From: Pleurodeles waltl
Taxonomy: Eukaryota; Chordata; Amphibia; Caudata; Salamandridae
Direction of reading: 5' to 3'
Assembly (NCBI RefSeq): GCF_031143425.1
Contig: NC_090440.1
Span: forward strand, 1,273,279,123 to 1,273,343,122
DNA: 64,000 nt
Shown here: in pieces, positions 11,801-23,115 of the stretch
Position numbering within the stretch: position 1 is the stretch's first letter
Layout of the letters: every line of letters starts with the position of its first letter
Position numbers and translations under genes: made by a program
The notes under the pieces: model-generated
Told to the model about the DNA's origin: nothing
Databases searched by the model: none
What the model saw: the letters and a program-made list of their open reading frames with translations, nothing else

Positions 11801-11990
11801 TGGTAGGTTTCCCTAGGTGGCGGCTGAGCTAGAGGCCAAAATCTACAGGTAGTCACTTTGCTAAAAACAGCTCTGTTTTCTGTGATGTGTCCACGTTGTG
11901 TTTTGGGGCATATCCTGTCGCGGGTGCTAGGCCTACCCACACAAGTGAGGTACCATTTTTATCGGGAGACTTGGGGGAACATAGATTAGC
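5900..11990. repeat. 373-bp satellite inside the transposon, with higher-order repeats
   Basis: About 15 forward monomers begin near 6601, 6975, 7348, 7721, 8092, 8477, 8850, 9221, 9606, 9979, 10352, 10723, 11108, 11481 and 11854. Two monomer types are distinguished. Type a contains AGTCACTTTGCTAAAAACAG. Type b contains AGGCACTTCGCAAAAAACAC and is found at about 6601 (variant), 8092, 9221 and 10723. The order is b-aaa-b-aa-b-aaa-b-aaa, giving an 1129-bp higher-order period between the b units at 8092 and 9221, and an extra 373-bp a unit elsewhere. At the left (about 5900-6260) related sequence runs in the opposite orientation. Identity between successive units is very high. The 61-101 aa frames repeated along the array are not genes. 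Confidence 0.95.
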
Positions 11991-13035
11991 AAAACAAGTT
12001 CTATTGCCTCTTGTCTTTCTCTACATTTTTTCCTTCCAAATATAGGAGTGTGTGTAAAAAAGACATCTATTTGAGAAATTCCCTGTAATTCACGTGCTAC
12101 TATGGTCACCCCGGAATTCAGAGATGTGCAAATAACCACTGCTCCTCAACACCTTATCTTGTGCCCTTTTTGGAAATGCAAAGGTTTTCTTGATAGCAAT
12201 TTTTTACTCCTTATATTTCAGCAAATGAATTGCTGTATACCCGGTATAGAATGAAAACGCACTGCAGGGTGCAGCTCATTTATTGGCTCTGGGTTCCTCG
12301 GGTTCTTGATGAACCTACAAACCCTATATATCCCCGCAACCAGAGGAGTCCAGCAGACGTAACGGTATATTGCTTTCGATAATCTGACATTGCAGGGAAA
12401 AGTTACAGAGTAAAAAGTAGAGAAAAATTGATGTTTTTTTCACCTCAATTTCAATATTTTTCTTTTTCAGCTGTTATTTTCTGTAGGAAACCCTTGTAGG
12501 ATCTACACAAATGACCCCTTGATGAATTCAGAATTTTGTCTACTTTTCAGAAATGTTTAGGTTTCTGGGATCCAGCATTGGTTTCATGACCATTCCGGTC
12601 ACTGACTGGAAGGAGGCTGAAAGCACAAAAAATTGCACAAATGGGGTATGCCCCAGTACAATGCCAAAATTGTGTTGAAAAATTGGGTTTTCGGATTCAA
12701 GTCTGCCTGTTCCTGAAAGCTGGGAAGCTGCTGAGTTTAGCACCGCAAACCCTTTGTTGATGCCATTTTCTGGGGAAAAACCACAAGCCTTCTTCTGCAG
12801 CCCCTTTTTCCAATTTTTTTGAAAAAAACGAAATTTTCACTGTATTTTGGCCAATTTCTTGGCCTCCTTCAGGGGAACCCACAAAGTCTGGGTACCTTTA
12901 GAATCGCTAGGATGTTGGAAAAAAAGGACGCAAATTTGGCTTGGTTAGCTTATGTGGACAAAAAGTTATGAGGGCCTAAGCGCGAACTGCCCCAAATAGG
13001 CAAAAAAAGGCCTGGCACAGGAGGGGGAAAAGGCC
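11991..13035 (+). other. Unique right arm of the piggyBac element
   Basis: This is single-copy sequence between the last satellite monomer and the right terminus, with no coding capacity recognised. The same arm occurs at 50,085-50,901 plus 52,621-52,855, and reverse-complemented at 24,655-25,560. It was therefore present in the common ancestor of all three copies. Confidence 0.85.
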
Positions 13036-13053
13036 TGGCAGCGAAGTGGTTAA
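13036..13053 (-). repeat. piggyBac right end: terminal inverted repeat plus TTAA
   Basis: TGGCAGCGAAGTGG is followed by TTAA (13,050-13,053). It is the inverted match of 633-650. The same end closes the copy at 45,502-52,859 (CAGCAAAGAGG then TTAA at 52,856-52,859). Confidence 0.85.
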
Positions 13054-14324
13054 GGCAGATTGACAAAGTGAATTTGGAAAAGGCTTTAGCTGTTGTTCAT
13101 AATGGCATGAACACTCTGTCCAACAGGATTTATTTCCTTAATAACATAGTATCATCTGCGATTGACATCATTCAGAATTACATGTCCTTTTTACACCATG
13201 GACAAAGTCAGCTGCGTTCCATCATGCAGTTAGCTTGGACACTACAGATTCTGACAAATGGCTGTGTTCCATGGAAGTATATTAATGGCAGTGAGTTGTG
13301 TGCTGCATTTAATTTATCCAGGGAGCAACAGACAATGGCTAAAAGACACGCACATTTCGCCATGCTTCATATAGAAAAGCTAGAAAAGTTGCCTTTTACA
13401 GTTGCAGAAAGTATGTCAACAGTTTGGCTCGTACATGGTATTATAAATCTGCCCACTTTCACTTTTCGTTTTTCGCAATGCCTGAACCATCTTGCTGTGG
13501 GCAGATACGAGCGGATAGGCATTAGCTATATTGAAGAAGAGTGGGAGTTGCCCTGTGGATATAAATGTCTGAAGGGGGGAAAGAGAGGTCTTTCTTAGCG
13601 GATGCGAATGTGAGACTACTGTTAGTCATTCAATGATTTGCAAACAGGTGTCCCTTTATGGCCTTTGCAATGCGGGGATCGCGAACTTGGCCTGTTTTCT
13701 GACGGGTACTCCCGTCCCTTTGATTCGTCTGGCATTTCATGTACTTTCGAATGGAAGTTATGTGGTGCTAAACAATCAAAATTATTATGGTATCAAGCCA
13801 GGAATTGCCTTCACAATTTCTGTCTCTAAGATCATAACATGTTTTATTTTCCACCCCCCCACACAAGAGTTAAGAGTAGCAGAAATGTGGCCTCACATTA
13901 ATACTACTATTGTAATTTATGAAAAGCTGAGCAGACTAAAGGCGCTACTGTTCCAGAAACAAGTTGTATTGACATTGACGTATGCTCTCCAGATAGCAAG
14001 ATCATCAGCCGAGATACAATCCCTATTAAATACCAACTTCCCCAAGTACTTTGGAGAGCTGGTATCCAGATTATTCAAAGCTTCAAGCACTACAGTGATT
14101 GTCCATTTCTTTAGGCTGTAGGGTCTGGATTTGTATCCATCTTCCAGACTGTCTTAGGAGACATTCCATCGGCCATCCATTCACTCTATTGCAGTGTGTT
14201 TGGGGGCTTCCCTGTGACTTTGATCGGTGGGACACTACTGCTTTTGTTCCTGAATCTCAGTGGTTGTGCCTTCCCAGCTATGTGGAGTGATGGAGCTACT
14301 ACCACCAGCCAAGCTGTGCCATGA
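13054..14324 (+). pseudogene. Env-like retroviral remnant, 3' (transmembrane-subunit-like) part
   Basis: This is the downstream half of the envelope-like frame split by the piggyBac element; the pre- and post-insertion frames are in phase across a single TTAA. Three open pieces in different frames follow one another. The first (to 13,598) starts with a heptad-like helical stretch (LSNRIYFLNN region) typical of fusion-subunit coiled coils and holds several cysteines. The second is 13,633-14,121. The third (14,121-14,324) holds a strongly hydrophobic anchor around VTLIGGTLLLLFLNL. Frame changes near 13,600 and 14,120 show it is not functional. Assignment to retroviral Env rests on this architecture and on family resemblance, not on a search. 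Confidence 0.55.
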
Positions 14325-14375
14325 TCGCATGGTACAGTTCTTTGGGGCTCCATTGCTGGAAGAATTGGAGCATAA

Positions 14376-14825
14376 TTGCCAGTCCTATGGTGTGTGCAAC
14401 CTGTCTTTCATTGCACCTGGTGCCTGTTTGAACACCTACCTTTGGTGTGCCTTGCTGTTCTGCCAGTGCCTCCTGTGGACAAGGAGCTGCTGATGTTCCA
14501 GATGAGGGTTCATTCACGGTTGTGGTTTGTGAGACTAAGGCTGACTCACAAGGCCACTTATGAACTGCCCTTGGTGGACTGTCTGGCTCCTTTGGGCACT
14601 TTGGATGGTGCTGCCATCGCAGGAGATCCTGCATCTGAGACTGTTGCTCACTACTGCTCAGTGGAACCGTCTACCAATCCTGTCATCGATCTAACATCCG
14701 ACGATGTGGCTTCTTTCTTGAATGCCTTTCCTTTTGATGGCTGTGAAGGCATTCTTAAAAATCATGATTATGAATTTGAACATTGGCCTATTCTAAAGTT
14801 AAAAGTTTGCCAACATTGCCTTTAA
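14376..14825 (+). CDS. Unrecognised 149-codon open frame after the Env-like region
   Basis: This frame is open for 149 codons without an ATG at its start; the first ATG is near 14,490. It has no recognised domain. It lies directly downstream of the membrane-anchor piece and in the same frame. It could be a decayed cytoplasmic-tail extension or an accessory frame of the retroviral remnant, or chance. An LTR-like segment follows. Confidence 0.2.
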   Translation: MPVLWCVQPVFHCTWCLFEHLPLVCLAVLPVPPVDKELLMFQMRVHSRLWFVRLRLTHKATYELPLVDCLAPLGTLDGAAIAGDPASETVAHYCSVEPSTNPVIDLTSDDVASFLNAFPFDGCEGILKNHDYEFEHWPILKLKVCQHCL

Positions 14826-15019
14826 TGTTGGCCTGCTGTGCTTGTCATGGTCGACCTTGTGTCACTTTGTATGTTTTAGCTATTTTTAACTAGTTTTTAA
14901 TTAGGTTTTAGTTGTATTTTAATATGATTTTAGCTTGTTTTTAGTTCAGAGCATTTTAGCTGGGGTTCATTAGCTTTCTCTTGTTGTATAGCCATTTTAA
15001 CTATAGTTTTATACACCTT

Positions 15020-15935
15020 GGGGCATATTTATACTCCGTTTGCGCCGAAAATGTGTCGTTTTTTTTTTACGCAATTTCGACGCAAAACTAACTCCATATT
15101 TATACTTTGGCGTTAGACGCGTCTAGCGCCAAAGTCCATGGAGTTAGCGTCATTTTTTTGCGTGAACACCTTCCTTGCGTTAATGAGATGCAAGGTAGGC
15201 GTTCCCGTCTTAAAAAATGACTCCCAGGCATGTGCGTGGTATTTATACTCCCGGGCAAAAATCACGCCCGGGAGTGGGCGGGGCAAAAAACCCCGCATTT
15301 GCGCCTCTTTTTAACACCTGGGTCAGGGCAGGCGTTAAGGGACCTGTGGGCTCAGAATGAGCCCAGAGGTGCCCTCCCCTGCCCCCAGGGACACCCCCTG
15401 CCACCCTTGCCCACCCCAGGAGGACACCCAAGGATGGAGGGACCCATCCCAGGGAAGAAAAGGTAAGTTCAGGTAAGTATTTATTTTATTTTTGTTGTGG
15501 CATAGGGGGGCCTGATTTGTGCCCCCCTACATGCCACTATGCCCAATGACCATGCCCTGGGGACAGAAGTCCCCTGGGCATGGCCATTGGGCAAGGGGGC
15601 ATGACTCCTGTCTTTGCTAAGACAGGAGTCATGTTAATGGGGGATGGGCGTCGTAAAAAAATGGCGCAAATCAGGTTAAGGTGATTTTTTGGACTCAACC
15701 TGGCTTGCCCCATTTTGAGAAGCCCATACGCCATTTTCCCCTACGCCGGCGCTGCCTGGTGTACGTGGTTTTTCTTCACGCACACCAGGCAGCGCCGGTC
15801 GGCTAACGCCGGCTAACGCCATTCTATAAATACGGCGCCCGCATGGCGCTTCAGAATGGCGTTAGACGGCGCTAATTTTTTTTACGCTAAACTGCGTTAG
15901 CGCAGTTTAGCGTCAAAAAGTATAAATATGGCCCC
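15020..15935 (+). mobile_element. MITE, family B copy 1 (Harbinger-type)
   Basis: The ends are inverted: GGGGCATATTTATACT at the left and AGTATAAATATGGCCCC at the right. The interior is a chain of smaller inverted repeats, such as the pair around TTAGACGCGTCTAG and the GACTCCTGTC...GACAGGAGTC stem. It shares the sequence block CCAGGGA...GGTAAGT with the other copies. The target duplication is not clear here. It is inserted in the LTR-like part of the retroviral remnant. Confidence 0.85.
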
Positions 15936-18184
15936 TTATTTTAGCAAACTAGGCCTGCCGCTGTGCACTTTAACCTAGATTTGTTTCATTCTAGCTTCGT
16001 TATATTATTTTAACAATAGCCATATTTGGGGTCTTGTTTTATTTTCTCTATCTGGCTGTTCTGCGCCTAGGTCAGCACAATGTTTTTAAACAAGGCATTT
16101 CTTTCACTCTGTGCTTTTCTCAAGGCTGTAGTAAGATAGGTTGCTGGCAAAAGTGGTACGCTTTGTCTCCAATGTTCACAGAAACATACACACTATTACG
16201 TGGGAATCTTTTGGAACATCAGCTGTTTTATTATAAAAACACTACTTTGACCCATGTACATGAGAGGGAGATTCCAGCCAGATGACCACTTCTGTATGCT
16301 GATTGCTGAGTGCTTAGCTGCAGCTGCTTATGTAGACTACAGGCCTCTTGCTCAGGGGGAACCTGAAGGGCAGAATTAGAGCTTAACATGCTGTGCTCTA
16401 ACATAGTCTAGGTAGGAATATTCTTAAAATCCGTATTGACAACATGGTAGCGTTATTTTTGTGTTTTACTCTCCTTGTCACAATTTTAATCCTGTCATGC
16501 TTCATCGTCCTAGTTATTGCAATACATGCTTTATTATCTAAGATGCAGGTGCTTCAATAAAACCTTATTGAACTATATTCTGCCTCCGATTGTCCTCGTA
16601 TACGTGAGACTAATGTAAATGAGAGAAATGGATGAGATCTCAGTGACCGTGAATTCCTTGAGGAGTAAATTGTGTCATGCGTCCGGTTGCCCAATCATCC
16701 CTGCTCTTGGGTGGAGATGAGGTACTGCTAGTTTGTTGGAACAAAACCCGGATTAGGCCGACAGGTGTCACCTGGTGTGGGTTCAGACTCAGTCCACCGC
16801 GATACAAGTGATTCTGCCTCCCGAATCCAGTAGTCTCATTAGGATAATGAGAACCTATGCAACACTCTGACGTTATCATTATGGTGTCATACTTGCTCCG
16901 GCAATAGGGAGGGTGTAGTGGATCGTATTTAGCTTTATTGGGAATCAGGAGTTAGCTTAGCCTTCTGGCTTGCAGGCCTGTGCTCCCATCACCCAGTGAC
17001 TTTTAACCTACTTAGTTTTCTCTGTTTTAGCACATTTATTTAATTCATTCTTCCAAGATTGCTGCCATGTTTATAGTTAGGAAGATGTTTTAGTTTCACG
17101 TTATCAGTGCCATTCTGTAAAGGTGTCACTATCAGCGTCAAAGATAAATGAGATACGTAGGTTGTCACATTATGTACTTTCCCACTTTCTTGTGCCAGTA
17201 ACATAATGTACCTTTTCAGGGAGTTCTTAATTTAATTGCTGCCCCAAGAATGTCTTTTTTTCTTTTGTTTGTGAACATACCTTGTTAGGGGTCCTACCAG
17301 ATCTGTATCAATATATCTCACACAGACAAGATAATCAGAGGGATTCCTACCAGATGCCATCAACGCTATCTATGCTATACGTCGCCTTAATGCTGACCCA
17401 GTCTTTGTGTCCCCATGGAGTCTGATCTAGAGACCTCATTCCAAGGTAATGAGGGTTGGGGGGTTCTTCTAATGGTACTGGCAGATTAGGTTTAACACAC
17501 CTAGCTTTAGGTTTGAGATTAGTTTCATCATGCTAGGGTATTAAGGTCTATTTCACATCTATTTCACATTTCATGTTATTGCAAGATTGGTGGGTGTCTT
17601 TGACTCTCATTTCTACCATTCTGTTTCTTGCATTGTTCATTATCCTAACCATTGCAACCCATGCAACTTATCGTAGATTGCAGTCTTGTTAGTAAAAATG
17701 ATTAAAAACTTCACTGGATATCCTTCATTGTGTGTATGATTGAGACATGTTATTCATATGAAAAAGGGGTAATCTCTGTTTAACTGCAACCTCCCTTAGA
17801 TGTCACGCTCTTGAGTCCATGCGCGAAGGCTGCCACAAATCACCTTTTACTGTTTGGGTTTTTGGTGAGGTACTGCTTGCGAGCCAGGAGGGATGGGACA
17901 ATGTTTGCGACTTGTTGTCGGGCTGGCCTAGTCGCCTTCAAACATAAGTACTGTCATCCTTAAACCAGCAGTCTTGCATAGGATGAGAGTTAAACTACGA
18001 CATGGCGCCACCAATGATGGTGTTTAGGAAATGAAAGTATATTAGCCACACCAAACCACGGGCTATCAGCACAGAGCACCAGGCACCTGTAAAACTCTAG
18101 ATTCTGCTGACATCTTCAACTAGCAGGTGGAAGCAAGGGATTCTTCAAAGCAGAGAGGTTGTCCGGTCACCCACCAAACACTAA
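15936..18184 (+). other. LTR-like region of the retroviral remnant, with two diverged repeats
   Basis: Two segments about 1.13-1.14 kb apart resemble each other: around 16,440-16,740 and 17,570-17,890. Both run from a T-rich block through an ATTGCAA motif, an AATAAA (16,555) or degenerate equivalent, a C/T-rich stretch, and end near GAGGTACTGCT (about 16,729 and 17,874). The order of polyA signal followed by a U5-like stretch suggests LTR R-U5 sequence. No clean TG...CA ends or primer-binding site could be fixed. No coding sequence is recognised. Confidence 0.35.
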
Positions 18185-18418
18185 GGGGGTCATTCCGACC
18201 CTGGCGGTCCATGACCGCCAGGGCGGAGGGCAGCGGAAGCACCGCCAACAGGCTGGCGGTGCTTCCTGGGCGATTCTGATCGCGGCGGTAAAGCCGCGGT
18301 CAGAAAAGGGGAGCCGGCGGTTTCCCGCCGGTTTCCCGCTGGCCCAGGGAATCCGCCATGGCGGCGCTGCTTGCAGCACCGCCATGGGGATTCCGACCCC
18401 CTTCCCGCCAGCCTGTAT
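18185..18418 (+). mobile_element. MITE, family A (Harbinger-type), truncated copy
   Basis: It begins after TAA (18,182-18,184) with GGGGGTCATTCCGACCCTGG and continues through GC-rich palindromes (for example, CCGCCAACAGGCTGGCGG). It is collinear with the reverse complement of 29,322-29,090 but stops inside the element, so its right end is missing. The terminal motif matches the ends of the autonomous Harbinger element at 33,103-40,492. Confidence 0.8.
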
Positions 18419-18459
18419 TTTATGTACTTCCCTCCCTCTTGGAATATAGTGAGCAGAGA

Positions 18460-19110
18460 ACATTCAAGTCAATCCCGGTTCTTATGTTATGCAGACAGGA
18501 GGTAAAGATATGATCCCTTTTGCAGGGGTGCAATCATGACACCATTCCTGCAGCTCCTTGTCATGTATAATGTAGGGTTGAGTGCAACATTCCAGACCCC
18601 ATCTATCATCACTCTCACAGAGCCACAGCTTTTGAGTACTCTCATAGTAGAGTAAAAAAATATGAATAATCTGCTCATTTTGGAGAAGGGCATGGGTTTG
18701 TTGCTTATTATTGTGTAAATAATGTATGTATCTGGAAATTTTGACTTTAGCGACGATGCACCTTCCTTCTACTTCGGACCATTATGATGTAATGAAAAGG
18801 GCAGATTCTTATGCAGCAGTATTGAAACATCTTGTTTCTAGGAGTTGATGTCTCTTCAACTATGATGATATACTTGCAGTGATAACCTGACCATATCAAT
18901 CGGTTTGCAGTGTTTCGCTTTCTGCAGGAGTAAGGTAGGTCTCCTGTAGGAGAGCCATGTCTGGGTTCAGATTGTCGAGGTAAGTAACTATTTTCTTTCG
19001 CTGAACGAGATATGTCACTCCATTGATGTTGAGGAACACTATTTTCAATGGTCTCTGCACTCGTAAATACATCTGTCCTTGGGGGCTGAGGAGAGGTCAC
19101 ACTTAGAAGG
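18460..19110 (-). pseudogene. L1 ORF2 endonuclease segment, inverted
   Basis: On the minus strand, fragments read as the apurinic-endonuclease domain of an L1 ORF2 protein: a LNINGV start motif, a MALLQETYLTP motif (the family LQET signature), and further on a VMIDGVWNVALNP stretch resembling the GGDFN region. Frames are broken by stops and shifts. It lies head to head with the reverse-transcriptase segment at 19,160, the arrangement left by 5' inversion during insertion. Confidence 0.7.
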
Positions 19111-19159
19111 TTTTAGGTATCCCATTACTGGAGAGTAGAAACTGGCAAGGACAGTAGAG

Positions 19160-20300
19160 TAGCCTAAGGAGTATTAGTTCACCCAAGCAGCCCTACCTAT
19201 AGTCCTTTATCACTTATTAATACTGATGCAAAAATCTTAGCTAAGGTCTTGGCAGTTCGATTGAACAAAGTAATCATATTTTTGATCGACCCCTCCTAAG
19301 GGGCTTCGTACCAAGATCTTCTTTGATTAACCACTTGCACCCATTTATTTTATGTACTTCGGCAGGTAAAATACTATCCTGAGGATAAAGCTCTTCTTTC
19401 CCTAGACAAGAAAAAGGCTTTGGAATGGACTGAGTTTGGTTACCTGTTCTGGACGATGGAACAGATGGCCATTATTGACCAAGGGAATGCTCTATAATCT
19501 CACTGGATCATTTAGTTGTTGGGCTTTACCTTTCCATAATTTCAAATAAATTGGAAAATCAGACAAGGCTGCTCCTGTTACCTTTACAAATCTGGAGCCC
19601 CTGATGTTTTACATCTAATCCAATGAACACTTGACAGGGATTGCAACACCGGCAGAACACATAAAATTCTTATACTAGACAGGCAATATCCTTCTGCCTC
19701 GGTCCCATCCCTCAGAGTCAGTCTCATCACTGATGGCTCAGCTGAACTGATTCTCCAAATTCTCAGACTAAAAAATTAATAGGTCCAAATGCAAAGTCCT
19801 ACCACTAATCCCTACTGGTACCACAAAAGCAGCTCTCAGGGACTTATCATTCAAATGGCTACACAGTAGACCTAAATATCTGGGGATTTTTATTAACCAG
19901 GCATTGTAGGGCATGGTAAGAGACAATGTTTTACCAGTTATTGACAAATTTATGAGAGACTTTCATAAATGGACCAATCTGAACCTCTCCCTCTGGGGGA
20001 TAGTCCAGAGTGTCACAGTGTACACAATACCCAAATTCAGTGATGTCTTTGGCATGATACCTCTCCTAATACCCGCATTCCTTCTCAAAGACAGAATACA
20101 TACCAGCCTCCATTCTGATGGGAGGCGAAATTAAAGGTAACTAACACATCTATCACAAATCCCACACGATGTCTCAGACATCCCCATTCTTCCACTGGAA
20201 GTCTCTAGAAGGCTCACCACTGCATTAGGTGTTGCAAGATTAGGCATCCTTAAGTATTGGAAAAAAACAAGATACAAAGGTTCTGAAGGAGGTTGAAAAT
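19160..20300 (+). pseudogene. L1 ORF2 reverse-transcriptase and downstream segment
   Basis: Plus-strand translation shows YRPLSLINTDAKILAKVLA, then after an interruption ALLSLDKKKALEW (the RT LSLDAEKAFD region), then at 19,913-20,134 a WTNLNLSLWGIVQSV-like stretch typical of the ORF2 part after the RT. Many stops and frameshifts are present. The 3' end is indistinct. Together with 18,460-19,110 it forms one 5'-inverted L1. Confidence 0.7.
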
Positions 20301-20538
20301 CATGTATGAGATGGCATTACTTGAAAAAATGATCTATAATTGTAATGATAAACTGCTAGCACTTGAGAACCTATAGGGTCTCCTTAGTAGTGACTGATGC
20401 CAAAGTTTGAGACATCTAGCTTATGAATAGTACTGTGCCCACTTGTGTGGGCTACACACCCAATAGTAGTTGATTATCACTGCTACCTCTCCTAATTGTT
20501 CATTAAGTATAATTTGATTGTTATGCCTTTCTGACTTG

Positions 20539-21445
20539 GGGGCATATATACACTCCATTTGCGCCAAATTTCTGTAAATTTGTCACAAAACTAACTCCAT
20601 ATTTATATGTTAACGCTAGACACGTCTAGCGGCAAAATATCGGAGTTAGCACCATTTTTTGGATGCACGAACCTACCTTGCGTCAATGAGATGCAAGGTA
20701 GGCTTTTTCATCTAAAACATGGTGCTATCCCCATAGCCCCATATTTATCCCCCCATGCTAAAATGATGCACGGGTGGGAGGAGAGGCTAAATAATGGTGC
20801 AAAGCTTCCTTTGCAACATTATTTAACGCTCCGGTCAGACCAGGCGTTAGGGAACCTGTGGACCCATTTCCATGGTTAAACACCATGGTATCTGTGCACA
20901 GGTGCCCTCTCCAAGCCCCAGAAACACTCCCACCAACACTAGAGGGCAGCACAGGATGGGGGATCCCATCCCAGGTAAGTAGGGTAAGTATTGGTAAATA
21001 TTTTTTTAAATATTTAGTGCCATCGGGGGCCTAACTTGGGGCCCACTGCATGGTACAGGGTGCAATAGCCATGCCCAGGGGGCACTTGTCACCTGTGCTG
21101 GCAATTGGGGTGGTGAGTATGACTCCTGTCTTTTCTAAGGCAGGAGTCATTCTTTTGGTGGTTGTGCGCCAGGAAATGGTAGTAGTCTGGTTAGAGGCAT
21201 TTTTTTGCCTCCAACCAAGCTAGCGTCATTTTCTGAGGCACAACCTCCTCCTTCCTTACTGCCACCACACCCAGCTAGCGTCTTTCTTGAAGACGCTAGC
21301 CCAAGTTTATTGCTGGCTTGCACCATTCAATAAATACGGGGCCCGGCTATCATTGTTAAATGAGGCAAGCCAGTACTAAACTTTTTGCAGCAAAACTGCG
21401 TTAGCGCAGTTTTGCAGCAAAAAGCATACATTTGGTGATGGTCCC
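20539..21445 (+). mobile_element. MITE, family B copy 2
   Basis: The ends GGGGGCATATATACACTCC and (near the right) GCATACATTTGG are diverged family B termini. The interior includes the CAAGGTAGG palindromic pair, the GTTAGCGCAG stem, the conserved CCCAGGTAAGTA block and the GACTCCTGTC stem. It is closest to the inverted copy at 23,116-24,030. Confidence 0.85.
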
Positions 21446-23115
21446 TATCAATAAGAGCACAGCCAAGTCATCATAGTAACAGACTTCTTGGGACCTGCTA
21501 ACTTGAAGCAAAAGCAGTTTTGCTCGTGGCTGCAGAAGAGAGACATTAAATATGAGTTATGGAAACAGTTACCATGATATTTATGCTCTGAGGCCGTATG
21601 GCAGATTACAATGAACCATGAGTGCTAGAGGCATTTTCGGATGAACTAGATGACATTACTATGGATACTGAGCAGGGATGAACTGCCATTTTGCTTCCAC
21701 TGCTGGAGAAATACAACCAAACCAAACTACAGGATCAAGAGAAATGTCAATGCTGGGAATCAGTGACACAAATGTTCGTAAGGTGACAAACCAAAATCCT
21801 AGAACACTTCAAAGCAGAAGGACAAATCGAGATCCCGCTCAAGAACTGAATGGGATACCACTGTAGACCTGGCCCCTGCATTCTCATAAAGTATGTGTGT
21901 TAAACCATTTCTATTCAAGGATTGATGGATCCTCAGCAAAAATCTGAGAGTCAATGGGATAGGGGATTAAACATAGGCGACAGCCACATGCAGCAGTTGA
22001 GTTGATCCCCAGTCTGCCCACAAATGTTCTTAAATGTACGGTGCACAGGCTTGATGGCTCCACCATATGTCGCTGTTTCTCTCTTTTCCCTAAACACTGC
22101 TTTATACCCTCTCAGCTTCACACTGAAGTTCAAAGTCTATTGATGAAATGTTTGGATTGATCAAATAATGTGTCCAGTCAAGAAGAGAGGCTGACAAGGA
22201 GTCCATCATGTCTGCACACACACATCCAACTGGATGCACTTGCATGCACAATACATGAAGGGTGTGATATTTGATGTTGTTCATTGAGGATTCCAGATTT
22301 TTTGTAGGATACATTCTGGGAAGATGAGAATGCAGCAAGTTTTGGAGTCCAAAGGGATTTTTGGGTAACAAATTGAAAAGGACAGAGTGACAACTTGTGA
22401 TGGTGCACATTGGGCTCAGTGCAGTTCCATCCCAATGAGCCTGCAAAGATATGGTCGGTGTCAGGAGCAATTCAATAATTTGTACTTGTGATAAACTAAC
22501 TTAAACAAGATGTGGGTCTGTTGACAAGTCAAAAACACTTCACAAAAAAAGACTGGGCCCTTGAATGGACGTATTGTGACAAGCATGACTCATAAGTATA
22601 GGCATTTAAGTTGGTGGTTAAATGTGATGTTTGAGATTGGGCACCATTTCATATGTGACATTACTTCTGTATCCTCGCATAGGCTGAATTTGTGCTGTTA
22701 TAGAGAGTAGATCTTGCTTATCAATGGCTTTAAGTGCACATTGTTTAAAACAGACTGACGTTAATGGAATTATCCTGATGTATATAAATAATGCAATTAA
22801 AAAAATTGTGGGTTTTGGGACATCAAAAAGACAAGTCACAATCCTCAGTTTGAGATTCAATGCAATTTGTAAGAAGAGAGCGCGAAAGGGATGCACTGGC
22901 CCCCTTATTTCAAATAACAAATCTGTGTATCCGTTCTTTGTGATTGCTGCTGTGGTAACAAACCATTTAAGACATTGCATTCAAAAGATAATAATGTCCA
23001 TTAACAAAACAGAAGCTGGCCGTCAGTTACAGCTTCCACTCTGTCATTCTCACAGGATAAGACAGTGGCCAGGGAAGCAATACATGCTCTCCCAAAGTCA
23101 TACACTAAATACTGA
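21446..23115. other. Spacer between two inverted MITEs; nothing recognised
   Basis: This stretch is about 1.67 kb of apparently unique sequence. Open frames up to 167 codons (22,724-23,227) show no recognisable domain and no start or splice context. No repeat family was recognised. Confidence 0.5.

Larger units (their letters stand above)
633..13053 (+). mobile_element. piggyBac element, 12.4 kb, with intact transposase
   Basis: The element is flanked by TTAA at 633-636 and 13,050-13,053, the piggyBac target duplication. Just inside are short inverted ends: CCCCTTCCCCGCCA at 637-650, and TGGCAGCGAAGTGG at 13,036-13,049, whose complement is CCACTTCGCTGCCA. Order inside: hairpin battery, 173-bp hairpin array, spliced 5' leader, transposase, 28-bp minisatellite, polyA signal, 373-bp satellite, unique right arm. 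At 12.4 kb it is several times longer than typical piggyBac elements of 2-4 kb, mainly because of the satellite. It interrupts an Env-like frame in the host retroviral remnant. Two related, more decayed copies lie at 24,655-27,110 (minus) and 45,502-52,859 (plus). Confidence 0.9.

Noticed and set aside
6204..11940. Recurring 61-101 codon frames at 373-bp intervals
   Set aside because: These are satellite monomers read in chance open frames; no start or splice signals and no homology.
5900..11990. CRISPR-like or gene-family interpretation of the regular repeats
   Set aside because: Units are contiguous 373-bp monomers without variable spacers, and the context is eukaryotic.
13565..13590. Purine-rich run resembling a retroviral polypurine tract
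   Set aside because: It lies inside the Env-like frame, followed by more Env-like coding rather than an LTR start.
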